In this document: in pieces, positions 28,232 to 36,681 of the stretch
Position numbering within the stretch: the first letter of the stretch is position 1
Layout of the letters: every line of letters starts with the position of its first letter
Translations under genes and position numbers: made by a program
The notes under the pieces: generated by a model
Told to the model about the DNA's origin: nothing
Databases searched by the model: none
Seen by the model: only the letters and a program-made list of their open reading frames with translations
Assembly (NCBI GenBank): GCA_900537125.1
Contig: UNRJ01000008.1
Span: 186,001-250,000, forward strand
DNA: 64,000 nt
Source of the DNA: Rhodobacteraceae bacterium Alg238-R152
Lineage (GTDB): Bacteria; Pseudomonadota; Alphaproteobacteria; Rhodobacterales; Rhodobacteraceae
Reading direction: 5' to 3'

Positions 28232-28984
28232 ATGGGATCGATCTGGGAATATGCCAATCCGGTGAAGTTCAGCCAAACCGTGTCACGGTTTTTGCTGCCG
28301 GTAGCCATCTTAGCCGCAATCGCGACGATTGTGGGATTGATATGGGGATTCTTCTTCACGCCGGATGACTACCGCCAAGGCGCAACCGTAAAAATTATCT
28401 ATCTGCATGTGCCCTCTGCCCTGATGGCGATCAATATTTGGTTCATGATGCTGGTAACGTCGCTGATCTGGCTTGTACGCCGCCACCACGTGAGCGCCTT
28501 GGCCGCCAAGGCCGCCGCGCCCGTGGGCGTTGTCATGACCCTGATTGCCCTGTGGACAGGCGCAGTCTGGGGACAGCCGATGTGGGGCACCTGGTGGGCC
28601 TGGGATCCGCGGTTGACGTCGTTCCTGATCCTGTTCTTGTTTTACCTCGGCTACATCGCGCTTTGGGAAGCGATTGATAACCCGGACACGGCCGCGGACC
28701 TCACTGCTGTTTTGTGTATCGTTGGGTCTGTCTTTGCCATGCTCAGCCGCTATGCGGTGAACTTCTGGAACCAGGGCTTGCACCAGGGCGCGTCGATCAT
28801 GCGGGCAGGGGCCGTGACCGGCGCTGACACTGAAGAGAAAGTCTCCAACGTGTTCTTCTATCCGTTGATGATGTGCATCGTTGGCTTTGTTTTGTTCTTT
28901 GTCGCGCTGGTGCTGTTGCGCACCCGCACGGAAATTCACAAGCGGCGCACCCGCGCGTTGCTGGCTCGGGAGCGTTTGGCATGA
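28232..28984 (+). CDS. ccmC: Heme-handling protein CcmC
   Basis: A 250-residue six-helix membrane protein that loads heme onto CcmE. The tryptophan-rich WWAWDPRLTS motif is intact, and the flanking histidines expected as heme ligands are seen in YLHVPSA and NQGLHQGAS. Normal length. Preceded by AGGACACCCTC. The stop overlaps the start of ccmD (ATGA). Confidence 0.96.
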   Translation: MGSIWEYANPVKFSQTVSRFLLPVAILAAIATIVGLIWGFFFTPDDYRQGATVKIIYLHVPSALMAINIWFMMLVTSLIWLVRRHHVSALAAKAAAPVGVVMTLIALWTGAVWGQPMWGTWWAWDPRLTSFLILFLFYLGYIALWEAIDNPDTAADLTAVLCIVGSVFAMLSRYAVNFWNQGLHQGASIMRAGAVTGADTEEKVSNVFFYPLMMCIVGFVLFFVALVLLRTRTEIHKRRTRALLARERLA

Positions 28985-29130
28985 TGCCTGATCTGGGAAA
29001 ATACGCCGATACGGTGTTGTCGTCTTACGCGGTGTCTCTACTGCTGATTGGCGGCTTGATTTGGTGGAGCCTGCGCGCTGCGCGCAAAGCGCGCGCAGAT
29101 TTGGATGATGTGGAAGGACGCCGGAAATGA
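28981..29130 (+). CDS. ccmD: Heme exporter protein CcmD
   Basis: A 49-residue single-span membrane protein that stabilises the CcmABC-CcmE complex. It is found inside a longer frame, but the real start is the ATG at 28981 overlapping the ccmC stop (or the next ATG at 28984). The helix (about residues 14-31) is followed by the basic stretch RAARKARADLDD, the standard CcmD layout. Its stop overlaps ccmG by ATGA. Confidence 0.93.
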   Translation: MMPDLGKYADTVLSSYAVSLLLIGGLIWWSLRAARKARADLDDVEGRRK

Positions 29131-29678
29131 GCGACACGCCAGCCAAAAAGAAGGTCTCGCCGCTGATGTTCCTGCCACCTCTGCTGTTCGCAGGGTTGGC
29201 GGCGATGTTCCTGCTAGGGATGCAGCGGGAAAACCCCAATGAGCTGCCAAGCGCTTTGGTGGGGGAGCAGGCGCCCGAGGTGCAATTCACCATGTTGGGC
29301 GAGAAAGAGATGTGGGATGCCACAGCCCTGCGCACGGGCAAGCCAACGCTGGTGAATTTCTGGGCCAGCTGGTGTGGACCGTGTCGTGTCGAGCATCCCA
29401 ATCTGATGGAATTGCAGGCCGAAGGGCTGACCATTCTTGGCGTGAACTATAAGGATTCTCCGGGTAATGCTTTGAGTTTCCTTAGTGAATTGGGGGATCC
29501 TTATACCGCTGGCGGAGCCGACACCACCGGCCGTATGGCGCTGAACTGGGGTGTGTATGGCGTGCCGGAAACCTATTTGGTGGACGGTGATGGTAACATC
29601 CTTCTACGCATTGCCGGCCCGGTGACGGAACGCGAAGTGGAAGGGCGCATTCGCCCTGCGCTAGAGGCGCTCAACTAA
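29127..29678 (+). CDS. ccmG: Thiol:disulfide interchange protein CcmG/DsbE
   Basis: A 183-residue membrane-anchored periplasmic thioredoxin that reduces the CxxCH motif of apocytochrome c or its partner. One N-terminal helix (LMFLPPLLFAGLAAMFLLG) is followed by a thioredoxin fold with the active site WASWCGPCRVEHP and the cis-proline loop YGVPETYLVD. The operon ends here with a strong terminator. The other maturation genes (ccmE, ccmF, ccmH, ccmI) are not in this window, so the system is split, as is common in this order. Confidence 0.95.
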   Translation: MSDTPAKKKVSPLMFLPPLLFAGLAAMFLLGMQRENPNELPSALVGEQAPEVQFTMLGEKEMWDATALRTGKPTLVNFWASWCGPCRVEHPNLMELQAEGLTILGVNYKDSPGNALSFLSELGDPYTAGGADTTGRMALNWGVYGVPETYLVDGDGNILLRIAGPVTEREVEGRIRPALEALN

Positions 29679-29699
29679 CGCGCTCAAAAATCAGAAACA

Positions 29700-29735
29700 A
29701 AAGGGCCTCGGTGCAGACATGCGCCGAGGCCCTTT
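29700..29735. terminator. Bidirectional intrinsic terminator between ccmG and rpiB
   Basis: A long stem (AAAGGGCCTCGG at 29700-29711 with 29724-29735, extended inwards by four pairs, one of them G-T, to a GACA loop). A-run on the left and T-run on the right allow it to work for both ccmG and the convergent rpiB. Confidence 0.85.
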
Positions 29736-29756
29736 CGTTCTTTGAGCTGGAGCGGT

Positions 29757-30197
29757 TTAGCTCTCGATCATGTCCACACGTTTGCCGTGGCGACCCCCTT
29801 CGAACTCAGCATCCAAGTATGCGTCCACAATCTCCAGCGCGATACCTTCGCCTACCACACGTGCGCCAATTGACAGCATGTTGGCATTGTTGTGGGCACG
29901 GATCATTGCGGCGGAAAACGTATCCGAGCACACGCCACAGCGAATGCCAGGCACCTTGTTGGCGGCCATCATGATGCCTTGGCCGGTGCCGCAGAGGATG
30001 ATGCCCAGATCGCAGTCACCGGAGGCCACACGTTCCGCAGCTGCCTTGCCGTGCAACGGGTAGTGGGTGCTTTCGGTGGTGGTTGGACCGATGTCGACCA
30101 CCTCATATCCTTTGGCAGTCACATGGGTGGCAACCGCTTGGCGCAGGTCAATGGCGGCGTGGTCGCTGGAAAGCACGATACGTTTGATGTCAGACAT
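29757..30197 (-). CDS. rpiB: Ribose-5-phosphate isomerase B
   Basis: A 146-residue cytoplasmic enzyme that interconverts ribose 5-phosphate and ribulose 5-phosphate in the pentose phosphate pathway. SSDHAAIDLR, the catalytic-Cys loop ILCGTGQGIMMAANK, and the conserved RAHNNANMLSIGAR are present. I use the ATG at 30197 (MSDIKRIVLSS); the frame opens earlier at 30242 but with residues foreign to the family. Some family members act on other aldose phosphates, which cannot be excluded. Confidence 0.94.
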   Translation of the reverse strand: MSDIKRIVLSSDHAAIDLRQAVATHVTAKGYEVVDIGPTTTESTHYPLHGKAAAERVASGDCDLGIILCGTGQGIMMAANKVPGIRCGVCSDTFSAAMIRAHNNANMLSIGARVVGEGIALEIVDAYLDAEFEGGRHGKRVDMIES

Positions 30198-30377
30198 GGC
30201 AGAAAGACCTTGTTGTGAGTGTTGATCTGTCCTTAGGGGCAATGTGGACCAAGTGCAATTGCCGCGATTAGTGTATGTCCTGTGTTGGTGAGGTGACGCT
30301 CACTGTTTCTCGCGAAACGTTGATTGGCATGTCACATCGTCTGCGCTTAAAACAAAAGCGGGGACACACTCAACGGA

Positions 30378-31100
30378 ATGGACCAGGGTATGATCGGACA
30401 GATTGGCATCCGTGCGACAGGCGCAATTGCGGCATTGTGGCTGAGCTTTGCAGCGACTGCGATGGCAGAAACCGCGCCGGTGGTTGTTGAGCTTTATACC
30501 TCCCAAGGCTGTTCTAGTTGCCCCCCCGCGGATGACTATTTCCACAAGGAGCTGGCTGGTCGGGACGACGTCATCGCCTTGGCCTTTCATGTCGACTACT
30601 GGGACTATATTGGGTGGAAAGATATTCACGCTGATCCCGCCTACACCCAGCGACAGCACAGTTACGCCCGTGCCGCTGGACACCGCTCAGTCTATACGCC
30701 GCAGATGATTGTGAACGGCTCCGAGCACGTTGTCGGCACCCATCCGAACAAAGTGGCAGGTCTGATCAAGTCACACCAGAAAAACACCTCTTCAGTGGAC
30801 CTTTCCATAGTTCGCGACGGCAATCAGTTGCGGATCAATGCTCGGGCCGCGCAACCAGCCCCGTTTCAGGTGCATGTCATTCGCTACAAGCAGGCCGAAA
30901 AGGTTTCGATAAAGCGCGGTGAGAATGCCGGGCGTGTTTTGACCTATGCCAACATCGTGTCCGAGTGGAAAACTGTGAAAGATTGGAACGGACGCACCAA
31001 ACTATCCACCAGCGTAAGGGTCAAAGGGGACGCCCCTATTGTGGTGTTGATCCAACATGAAAACGGCGGCCCTATCGAGACCGCCGCACGTATTAAATGA
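30378..31100 (+). CDS. DUF1223 secreted thioredoxin-like protein
   Basis: A 240-residue exported protein of the DUF1223 family. A signal peptide (hydrophobic about 14-27, ending ATAMAE) precedes VVELYTSQGCSSCPPAD, whose CSSC motif resembles a thioredoxin active site, then FHVDYWDYIGWKD and YTPQMIVNG, all family hallmarks. Function is unknown; a redox role in the periplasm is inferred from the fold. The ATG at 30390 is an alternative start. A stem CGGCGG/CCGCCG lies in the last codons but has no T-run. Confidence 0.85.
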   Translation: MDQGMIGQIGIRATGAIAALWLSFAATAMAETAPVVVELYTSQGCSSCPPADDYFHKELAGRDDVIALAFHVDYWDYIGWKDIHADPAYTQRQHSYARAAGHRSVYTPQMIVNGSEHVVGTHPNKVAGLIKSHQKNTSSVDLSIVRDGNQLRINARAAQPAPFQVHVIRYKQAEKVSIKRGENAGRVLTYANIVSEWKTVKDWNGRTKLSTSVRVKGDAPIVVLIQHENGGPIETAARIK

Positions 31101-31119
31101 TCAAGACGCCGGAGTTTGG

Positions 31120-32196
31120 TTACTCCTCTTCGTCTTCCTCTGAAATGAGCTCAATTTCACCAAGTTCCACAAGGTCGCGGACCGCCTTGGTGATCTCGGA
31201 CATGGCTGCTTCTGCGTCTTTGGTTTTCACCTTGCCGCGTTCGCCAATGGCTTCGCGCAGCTGATCAGACATACGGCCCGACATGTTGGACAGGATAAAC
31301 TCTGTCGACATGCCAAAATCGCCTTCGGTGGCAAACGCCATGGCGGTGATGAGGGCGACCTCATCGAGATCTTTCACCAGTTTTGGAATGTCGAGGGCTT
31401 TCACACGTGTCGCGATATGTGCGTAGGTGAAGATACGTCGACGCACCGCGCCTGCAAACTCCGCGTCTTTTTCATCCAACGAGTCCAAAACCTCATCTCG
31501 TGTCGCGGTTGAAGCGCTGTTGAGGATTGCGCCAAGCCGGTCTTCTGGGCCCTGTTTGAACGCTTTGGGAGGGCGGTCTTCAATTTGACAAGCGAGCGTG
31601 AGCCCTATGCGGTCTACAGCCTCGGGCGTGATGCTTTCGGTCATCGACATGGCAAAAGTGATGCGCCGCGCTTTGTCACCGGGAAGCTTGGCCAAAACTT
31701 CAGCCGCCTTTTCAACCGGTAGTTTGGAAATGAGCACAGCGGAAACTTCGATGCTTTCGCTATCCACCATCTGGATAAGTTCTTGCGTCGACAACTCTTT
31801 GATGCGTGCCCAGGGGTTGCCAATTAACCGCACACCCGCTTCTTTGCGCAGGCGAGCCTCCGTCATTGGGCTGATCTGTCCCTGAAGCACACTCAACGCG
31901 CCGGAAATCCCATTTGGGAAGGACAGGCCAATAGATTCAAGTTCTTGAGCAAACTCCATCAACACATCACCCAGCGTTTCGCGGTCGATGTAGCCCATAT
32001 CTCCCATCATATAGGTGAGGTCTGCCTGATGGTTGTCAGACAGTTCGGCAAGCGCAAGCTCCGCGCCTTCGTTGAGCAAAAAACGAACAATAATTGCCGC
32101 TTTCTGCGGGCGGGAGAGATTGGTTTTGCTCATGCCACTGAAACTTGGCATGACATCGACGCCGCCCAGCGGTGCCAAAGGAATCGCATTGTCCAT
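31120..32196 (-). CDS. fliG: Flagellar motor switch protein FliG
   Basis: A 358-residue protein with the FliG layout: an N-terminal domain (SRPQKAAIIVRFLLNEGAELAL), a middle domain with repeated armadillo-like helices (SKLPVEKAAEVLAKLPGDKARR), and a C-terminal domain with the charged torque helix region (KDAEFAGAVRRRIFTYAHI, VALITAMAFA). FliG links the MS ring to the C ring and interacts with the stator. I chose the ATG at 32196, with GGAGA 8 bases upstream. No other flagellar gene lies in the window, so this copy is separate from the main cluster. Confidence 0.9.
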   Translation of the reverse strand: MDNAIPLAPLGGVDVMPSFSGMSKTNLSRPQKAAIIVRFLLNEGAELALAELSDNHQADLTYMMGDMGYIDRETLGDVLMEFAQELESIGLSFPNGISGALSVLQGQISPMTEARLRKEAGVRLIGNPWARIKELSTQELIQMVDSESIEVSAVLISKLPVEKAAEVLAKLPGDKARRITFAMSMTESITPEAVDRIGLTLACQIEDRPPKAFKQGPEDRLGAILNSASTATRDEVLDSLDEKDAEFAGAVRRRIFTYAHIATRVKALDIPKLVKDLDEVALITAMAFATEGDFGMSTEFILSNMSGRMSDQLREAIGERGKVKTKDAEAAMSEITKAVRDLVELGEIELISEEDEEE

Positions 32197-32262
32197 CAAG
32201 GTCTCCATATGTCTTGAGTGCCAATCTTTCACTCAAGCCTAAAGAAACCCTGAATAAGATGC

Positions 32263-32799
32263 CTAATAATTGAAAGTTTTTCCTGTCCGCAGGGCATCAG
32301 AAAGAGAGGTTTCTGGCCAGCTGCCTTCACCGCCGCGATCTCGGATTTCTGTCAGTTGCAACCGCGCCAGATCAAGCCGCCCAGAATCGACATATGCTTG
32401 GCCAAGGTAGGAACGTGCCAAAAGGTTGTTTGGGTTTTGTTTCAATGCTTTGTCGTAGAATACCAAACCCGCATCAACGTCGCCCAATTTGCGACTTGTA
32501 AACCCCCAGTAGGTCAAGGCGCGGTCCGAGCGTTGATCCGTAAGGCTGGTTAAAATATTCTGCGCTTCCAAAGCATTACCAGCATAAGCTAATGCGCGAA
32601 CTTCCTCAAGCCGGTCGTCGTCTGTCAGGGAGCTGTCCTGCTGTGGTACACATTTGCCTTTGCTCTCACTAAACACATTGCCCTTTGTGCAGGTCACTGT
32701 TTTGGGTTTGGGCTCCGACGAGCCGCTTCCGGCAGCAAGCATTGGACTGGCCAAAGATGTCGCCAATGCGATGGAAATCAGGCTGCGTGTCAAAGTCAT
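32263..32799 (-). CDS. Secreted tetratricopeptide-repeat protein
   Basis: A 178-residue protein with a signal peptide (LISIALATSLASPMLAAG), a small region with two cysteines (VTCTKGNVFSESKGKCVP), and about three TPR helices pairs (RALTYWGFTSRKLGDVDAGLVFYDKALKQNP and LLARSYLGQAYVDSGRLDLA). TPRs mediate protein contacts, here in the periplasm; partner unknown. The start ATG at 32799 is preceded by TGGAGTG. It lies between purB and fliG, all on the minus strand; fliG starts 66 bases downstream, so joint transcription is possible. Confidence 0.82.
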   Translation of the reverse strand: MTLTRSLISIALATSLASPMLAAGSGSSEPKPKTVTCTKGNVFSESKGKCVPQQDSSLTDDDRLEEVRALAYAGNALEAQNILTSLTDQRSDRALTYWGFTSRKLGDVDAGLVFYDKALKQNPNNLLARSYLGQAYVDSGRLDLARLQLTEIRDRGGEGSWPETSLSDALRTGKTFNY

Positions 32800-32888
32800 A
32801 AAGCACTCCACTCAAAAATACAGATCGAGCGCACGATAACACGGTCGAGCTGGATGCAAAAATCACGGAGCTGTTAGCGGGACGGGAC

Positions 32889-32919
32889 AAAAAAGGCGCG
32901 CTCCGAAGACCGCGCCTTT
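32889..32919 (-). terminator. Intrinsic terminator of purB
   Basis: Minus-strand stem AAAGGCGCG (complement of 32911-32919) with CGCGCCTTT (complement of 32892-32900), ten-base loop, followed by a run of six T residues (complement of 32889-32894). It starts 21 bases after the purB stop. Confidence 0.85.
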
Positions 32920-32939
32920 CCTCGATATACATTGTTGCG

Positions 32940-34244
32940 TTAGTCTTTGAAGACCCGTGCAAAAATCGTGTCTACATGTTTGGTGTGGTATCCCATGTCA
33001 AACATAGCATTGATGCCATCCACACCCACGGCGGCAACAACATCAGCATCAGCCAGCAGCTGTTCTTGGAAATCCACGCGCTCTTCCCAGACTTTCAAGG
33101 CGTTGCGTTGCACCATGGAATATGCGTCTTCCCGCGACACGCCGGCTTGGGTCAACGACAGCAGAACCCGTTGGGACATCACCAGACCTGGGAACTTGTT
33201 CATGTTGTCGAGCATGTTTTGCGGGAAGATCAGCATCTTTTCGACCACACCAGCCAACCGGTTCAGAGCGAAGTCGAGAGTCACGGTTGCGTCTGGGCCA
33301 ATGGCGCGCTCCACGGAGGAGTGGGAAATGTCCCGTTCGTGCCACAGGGCTACGTTTTCCATCGCTGGAATAACGGTCATGCGCACCAGACGTGCAAGAC
33401 CCGTCAGGTTCTCGGTTAGGACTGGGTTCTTTTTATGTGGCATCGCAGAGGAGCCTTTTTGGCCCATGGCAAAGAATTCCGCGCCTTCCAACACTTCGGT
33501 GCGCTGCATGTGGCGAATTTCCACCGCGACGTTTTCGATCGAAGAGGCAATCACACCCAGCACTGCAAAGAACATGGCGTGCCGGTCACGTGGGATCACT
33601 TGGGTGGAAATTGGCTCTGGTGTCAGGCCAAGCTGCGCACACACGTGCTCTTCAACAGCAGGGTCAATGTTGGCAAACGTGCCTACTGCGCCGGAGATTG
33701 CACCGGTGGCAATTTCTTCACGCGCTTGTTGCAGGCGCGCTTTGTTGCGGTCCATCTCGGCGTAGAAGCGCGCAAAAGTTAGGCCCATGGTGGTTGGCTC
33801 AGCGTGAATGCCGTGAGAGCGACCAACACGCAGAGTGTCTTTGTGCTCCAAAGCCCGTGTCTTAAGCGCTGCAAGCAGGCGATCCATATCCGTCAGGAGA
33901 ATATCTGCTGCGCGGACCAGTTGCACATTCAAGCAGGTGTCCAGCACATCAGATGAGGTCATGCCCTGATGCACAAAACGCGCTTCGTCAGAGCCTACAT
34001 GCTCGGCAAGGTGGGTCAGAAAAGCAATCACGTCATGTTTGGTAACAGCTTCGATTTCGTCGATCCTCGCCACATCGAACTCAACATCTTTGGCGTTCCA
34101 GACGGCGTCTGCGTTTTCCTGCGGGATTACACCCAATTTGGCCTGTGCGTCACAGGCGTGCGCCTCGATCTCGTACCAGATTTTGAATTTGGTTTCAGGC
34201 GACCAAACGGCAACCATATCGGGGCGGGCATAGCGCGGGATCAT
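32940..34244 (-). CDS. purB: Adenylosuccinate lyase
   Basis: A 434-residue fumarase/aspartase-superfamily enzyme that acts twice in purine synthesis (SAICAR to AICAR, adenylosuccinate to AMP). The signature GSSAMPHKKNPVL is present, with HDVIAFLTHLAEH, TSSDVLDT and GRSHGIHAEPTT, which hold the catalytic His and Ser neighbours. Normal length and start (MIPRYARPDM). Followed by its own terminator. Confidence 0.97.
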   Translation of the reverse strand: MIPRYARPDMVAVWSPETKFKIWYEIEAHACDAQAKLGVIPQENADAVWNAKDVEFDVARIDEIEAVTKHDVIAFLTHLAEHVGSDEARFVHQGMTSSDVLDTCLNVQLVRAADILLTDMDRLLAALKTRALEHKDTLRVGRSHGIHAEPTTMGLTFARFYAEMDRNKARLQQAREEIATGAISGAVGTFANIDPAVEEHVCAQLGLTPEPISTQVIPRDRHAMFFAVLGVIASSIENVAVEIRHMQRTEVLEGAEFFAMGQKGSSAMPHKKNPVLTENLTGLARLVRMTVIPAMENVALWHERDISHSSVERAIGPDATVTLDFALNRLAGVVEKMLIFPQNMLDNMNKFPGLVMSQRVLLSLTQAGVSREDAYSMVQRNALKVWEERVDFQEQLLADADVVAAVGVDGINAMFDMGYHTKHVDTIFARVFKD

Positions 34245-34409
34245 AATCTCAGCCTTGCATTGTTAGATATTGGGGTCGCGGCCCGTTTAGACGGTGCAAC
34301 CCAAAACAGCAAGGTTTTCACGCTGCAATGCGGCGATTTCCCCCAGAAATCCCTATACAACCGTTTAGATTGCGTGTCCTATTGCCAGGAATTTTGACAG
34401 GAGGCATTT

Positions 34410-34967
34410 ATGCAAAAGACGTTGAGGCTTGGCAGCATGCTCTTAAGTGCAGCGCTCTGTGTTGCGCCTATGTTGGCGCAAGCGGATACGCAGGTGGTCT
34501 ATCGCGACCAAACGCGCAATGTGTTTCAGGTGGATGTACCTGATTTTTGGAAGTTACGCGTGGGTGGTCCACGTGACCTTGCGCCAACAGATGGCGATGA
34601 AATTCGCGCGGTCGAGCGGGTCTTCGGACTGGAACCGGAAAGCGACCACGGCGTTTGGATTGGGCTGATTTCACCGCCGAAATTCCGCACTCTGGAGGAT
34701 GCCAAAGAATACGCGAGGGGTTTGAGTGGGCAACTGGCGAAAACCACCGAAATCCTGAGTGTCGAAGACCGCCGCATTGGCAATTACGCCGCCACGGTGA
34801 TCACCGGTACTGGTCGGCGGGATGGCCGTCCTGTGTCGTTCAACGTGACCCTGCTCGACATCAAAAACGGTCGGGTGGTGGTGGCGTTGACCATCATGTC
34901 GCAGGGCTTTGATCAAAGCGCCTTGGCTGACGTGAACGCCATTCTGAACTCGATCAAAGCACGCTAA
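34410..34967 (+). CDS. Exported protein of unknown function
   Basis: A 185-residue protein with a signal peptide (LLSAALCVAPMLAQAD, cleavage near residue 25). The mature part has a beta-rich pattern (VYRDQTRNVFQVDVPDFWKL, HGVWIGLISPP, NYAATVITGTGRRDGRPVSF, VVVALTIMSQG) that superficially resembles PsbP/DUF1795-type periplasmic proteins, but I cannot name the family. AGGAGGC lies 6 bases before the ATG. It is divergent from purB (165 bases between starts) and probably co-transcribed with the next lipoprotein gene, 12 bases away. Confidence 0.8.
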   Translation: MQKTLRLGSMLLSAALCVAPMLAQADTQVVYRDQTRNVFQVDVPDFWKLRVGGPRDLAPTDGDEIRAVERVFGLEPESDHGVWIGLISPPKFRTLEDAKEYARGLSGQLAKTTEILSVEDRRIGNYAATVITGTGRRDGRPVSFNVTLLDIKNGRVVVALTIMSQGFDQSALADVNAILNSIKAR

Positions 34968-34979
34968 GGAGGCCGGATT

Positions 34980-35285
34980 ATGATGTCTTTTCAGAGACCT
35001 TTGAAACTTCTGACCGCATTGGCGATGGGTGTGACGTTGCTGAGTGCCTGTGAGAATACGGGCGGTGGTAGCTCTTCGGCCTATTACGACTCGATGATGT
35101 GGAACGACTATTACTATCGTCCATATCCGCCACGTCCGGAGCGCCCACCAAGACCAGAACACCCCATTGAGCGCCCGCCGGAACGTCCTGTGCATCCAAT
35201 CGCGCCACGTCCACCGGTTACGCGCCCGACGCCTGCGCCACGGCCGACTCCTCGGCCAGCGCCACGTCCGTCGCCGCGGCGTTAA
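34980..35285 (+). CDS. Proline/arginine-rich putative lipoprotein
   Basis: A 101-residue protein with a lipoprotein signal (LTALAMGVTLLSAC, lipobox LSAC) followed by a short Gly/Ser segment, a Tyr-rich part (AYYDSMMWNDYYYRPYP) and about 50 residues made almost only of Pro, Arg, His and Glu in RPxPRP-like units. The basic proline-rich tail should be extended and could bind peptidoglycan, nucleic acid or other anionic partners; this is inference. AAGGAGGC precedes the ATG (a second ATG follows directly at 34983). Low complexity limits homology-based naming. Confidence 0.75.
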   Translation: MMSFQRPLKLLTALAMGVTLLSACENTGGGSSSAYYDSMMWNDYYYRPYPPRPERPPRPEHPIERPPERPVHPIAPRPPVTRPTPAPRPTPRPAPRPSPRR

Positions 35286-35294
35286 TGGGCGCGG

Positions 35295-36506
35295 TTACGC
35301 CAGTTGCGTGACCACCTCGCTGGATTGCTCCAACGTGCGATGCACAGGGCAGCGGTCAGCAATCTCCAACAAACGGGCGCGCTGCTCTTGCGTGAGCGCG
35401 CCCTCAAGGTGGATCACTCTGCGGAACTGATCCACTTTTTGCCCTGCTGGCGCCTCGGCATCTGCTGCGTGTATTTTGTCGTGGCACACATCCACCCAAA
35501 TATGCTCCAACGGCCAGTTTTTCCGCCGCGCATACATGCGAATGGTCATCGACGTACAGGCCCCGAGGCCAGCTGACAAAAAGCCATAGGGTGTCATGCC
35601 CCGGTTGCTTCCGCCATACGCCAACGGCTCATCGGCCAAAGCGTGGTGAAGCGGCCCGGCGTTTACATCTTGTAAGAACCCATCGGCATTGGCCTCTGAC
35701 ACACGCACAACCCCTTCTGGCGCTCCAGGCGGCGGGGCAGGCGGGGACAGGTCAAGATACCGCCCAACCCAGGATGCAATCACCTCCGCTGCATATTCTG
35801 CGTCTTTGGCATCGGTGATCAGATGGTCTGCGTCATCCAATGTCACAAAGCTTTTGGGGTGTTTTGCTGCTTCAAATATTCTTGCAGCATTTTCAACACC
35901 AACAGTGTTGTCGCGTGGCGCATGTAGTACCAGAAGCGCCTTATCCAGATTGGCGATGCAGGCGTTCAGATTCTGATCTGAAATATCATCCAAGAAGGCC
36001 TTCTTGATTTCAAAGGGCCGTCCTCCCAGGGATACTGTGGCTTGGCCCTGTGACGAAATTTCGTCCGTATGGGCGTGAAATTGGTGCGAAACATGCGCGG
36101 GATCGGACGGCGCCCCAAGAGTGACAACAGCTTTGGCAGATCCAATTTGTGTCGCCGCGCGCAAGACGGCAGCTCCCCCCAAACTGTGTCCAATCAGAAG
36201 GCTTGGGGTCATATCGCGACTGTCTAAATAGTCTGCTGCTGCAACAAGGTCACCAACGTTGCTCGAAAAATGCGTGTTGGCAAATTCTCCCTCAGAATGT
36301 CCAAGACCGGTAAAGTCAAACCGCAACACCGCGATGCCCATCGTTGCCAGACGTGCTGCGATGCGCCGTGCCGCTGGGATATCTTTGGAGCATGTAAAAC
36401 AATGCGCAAACACTGCCGTTGCCAGATGTGGTCCTTCCGGCAAATCCAACCGTGCGGCCAAGATGTCTCCGGCGTGTCCGGGAAATGTGATGCGTTCGAT
36501 TGGCAT
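35295..36506 (-). CDS. Alpha/beta hydrolase fused to OsmC family protein
   Basis: A 403-residue two-domain protein. Residues about 1-255 are an alpha/beta hydrolase with nucleophile elbow GHSLGG (Ser108), an oxyanion segment AHCFTCSKD, and a C-terminal His in DDADHLI. Residues about 265-403 are an OsmC-type peroxiredoxin with the two cysteines in GACTSMTI and DVCHDKI. OsmC domains reduce organic hydroperoxides; the role of the fused hydrolase is not known, perhaps freeing a lipid-bound substrate. This fusion is a recurrent architecture in proteobacteria. It stands alone, divergent from the DUF3445 gene. Confidence 0.9.
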   Translation of the reverse strand: MPIERITFPGHAGDILAARLDLPEGPHLATAVFAHCFTCSKDIPAARRIAARLATMGIAVLRFDFTGLGHSEGEFANTHFSSNVGDLVAAADYLDSRDMTPSLLIGHSLGGAAVLRAATQIGSAKAVVTLGAPSDPAHVSHQFHAHTDEISSQGQATVSLGGRPFEIKKAFLDDISDQNLNACIANLDKALLVLHAPRDNTVGVENAARIFEAAKHPKSFVTLDDADHLITDAKDAEYAAEVIASWVGRYLDLSPPAPPPGAPEGVVRVSEANADGFLQDVNAGPLHHALADEPLAYGGSNRGMTPYGFLSAGLGACTSMTIRMYARRKNWPLEHIWVDVCHDKIHAADAEAPAGQKVDQFRRVIHLEGALTQEQRARLLEIADRCPVHRTLEQSSEVVTQLA

Positions 36507-36681
36507 TGGGGCGCTCCTTGTGTGACCGCATCAATGTGAGTGCGATTGTGATTTCCTCAAAGGGCAAAGCAACGTTTGTCACGGCAAGGTGACCAGTTGC
36601 GAGATGTGGCGACCATCCCTCAACGCAACGGAACAAAAAAATTTTGGTGCCACATGTGTCCAGCTTCGCTAGCACGTACCT

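Noticed and set aside
27421-28368. A plus-strand frame of 315 codons across ccmB
   Set aside because: Out of frame with ccmA, ccmB and ccmC, which are all certain and linked by short overlaps or operon order.
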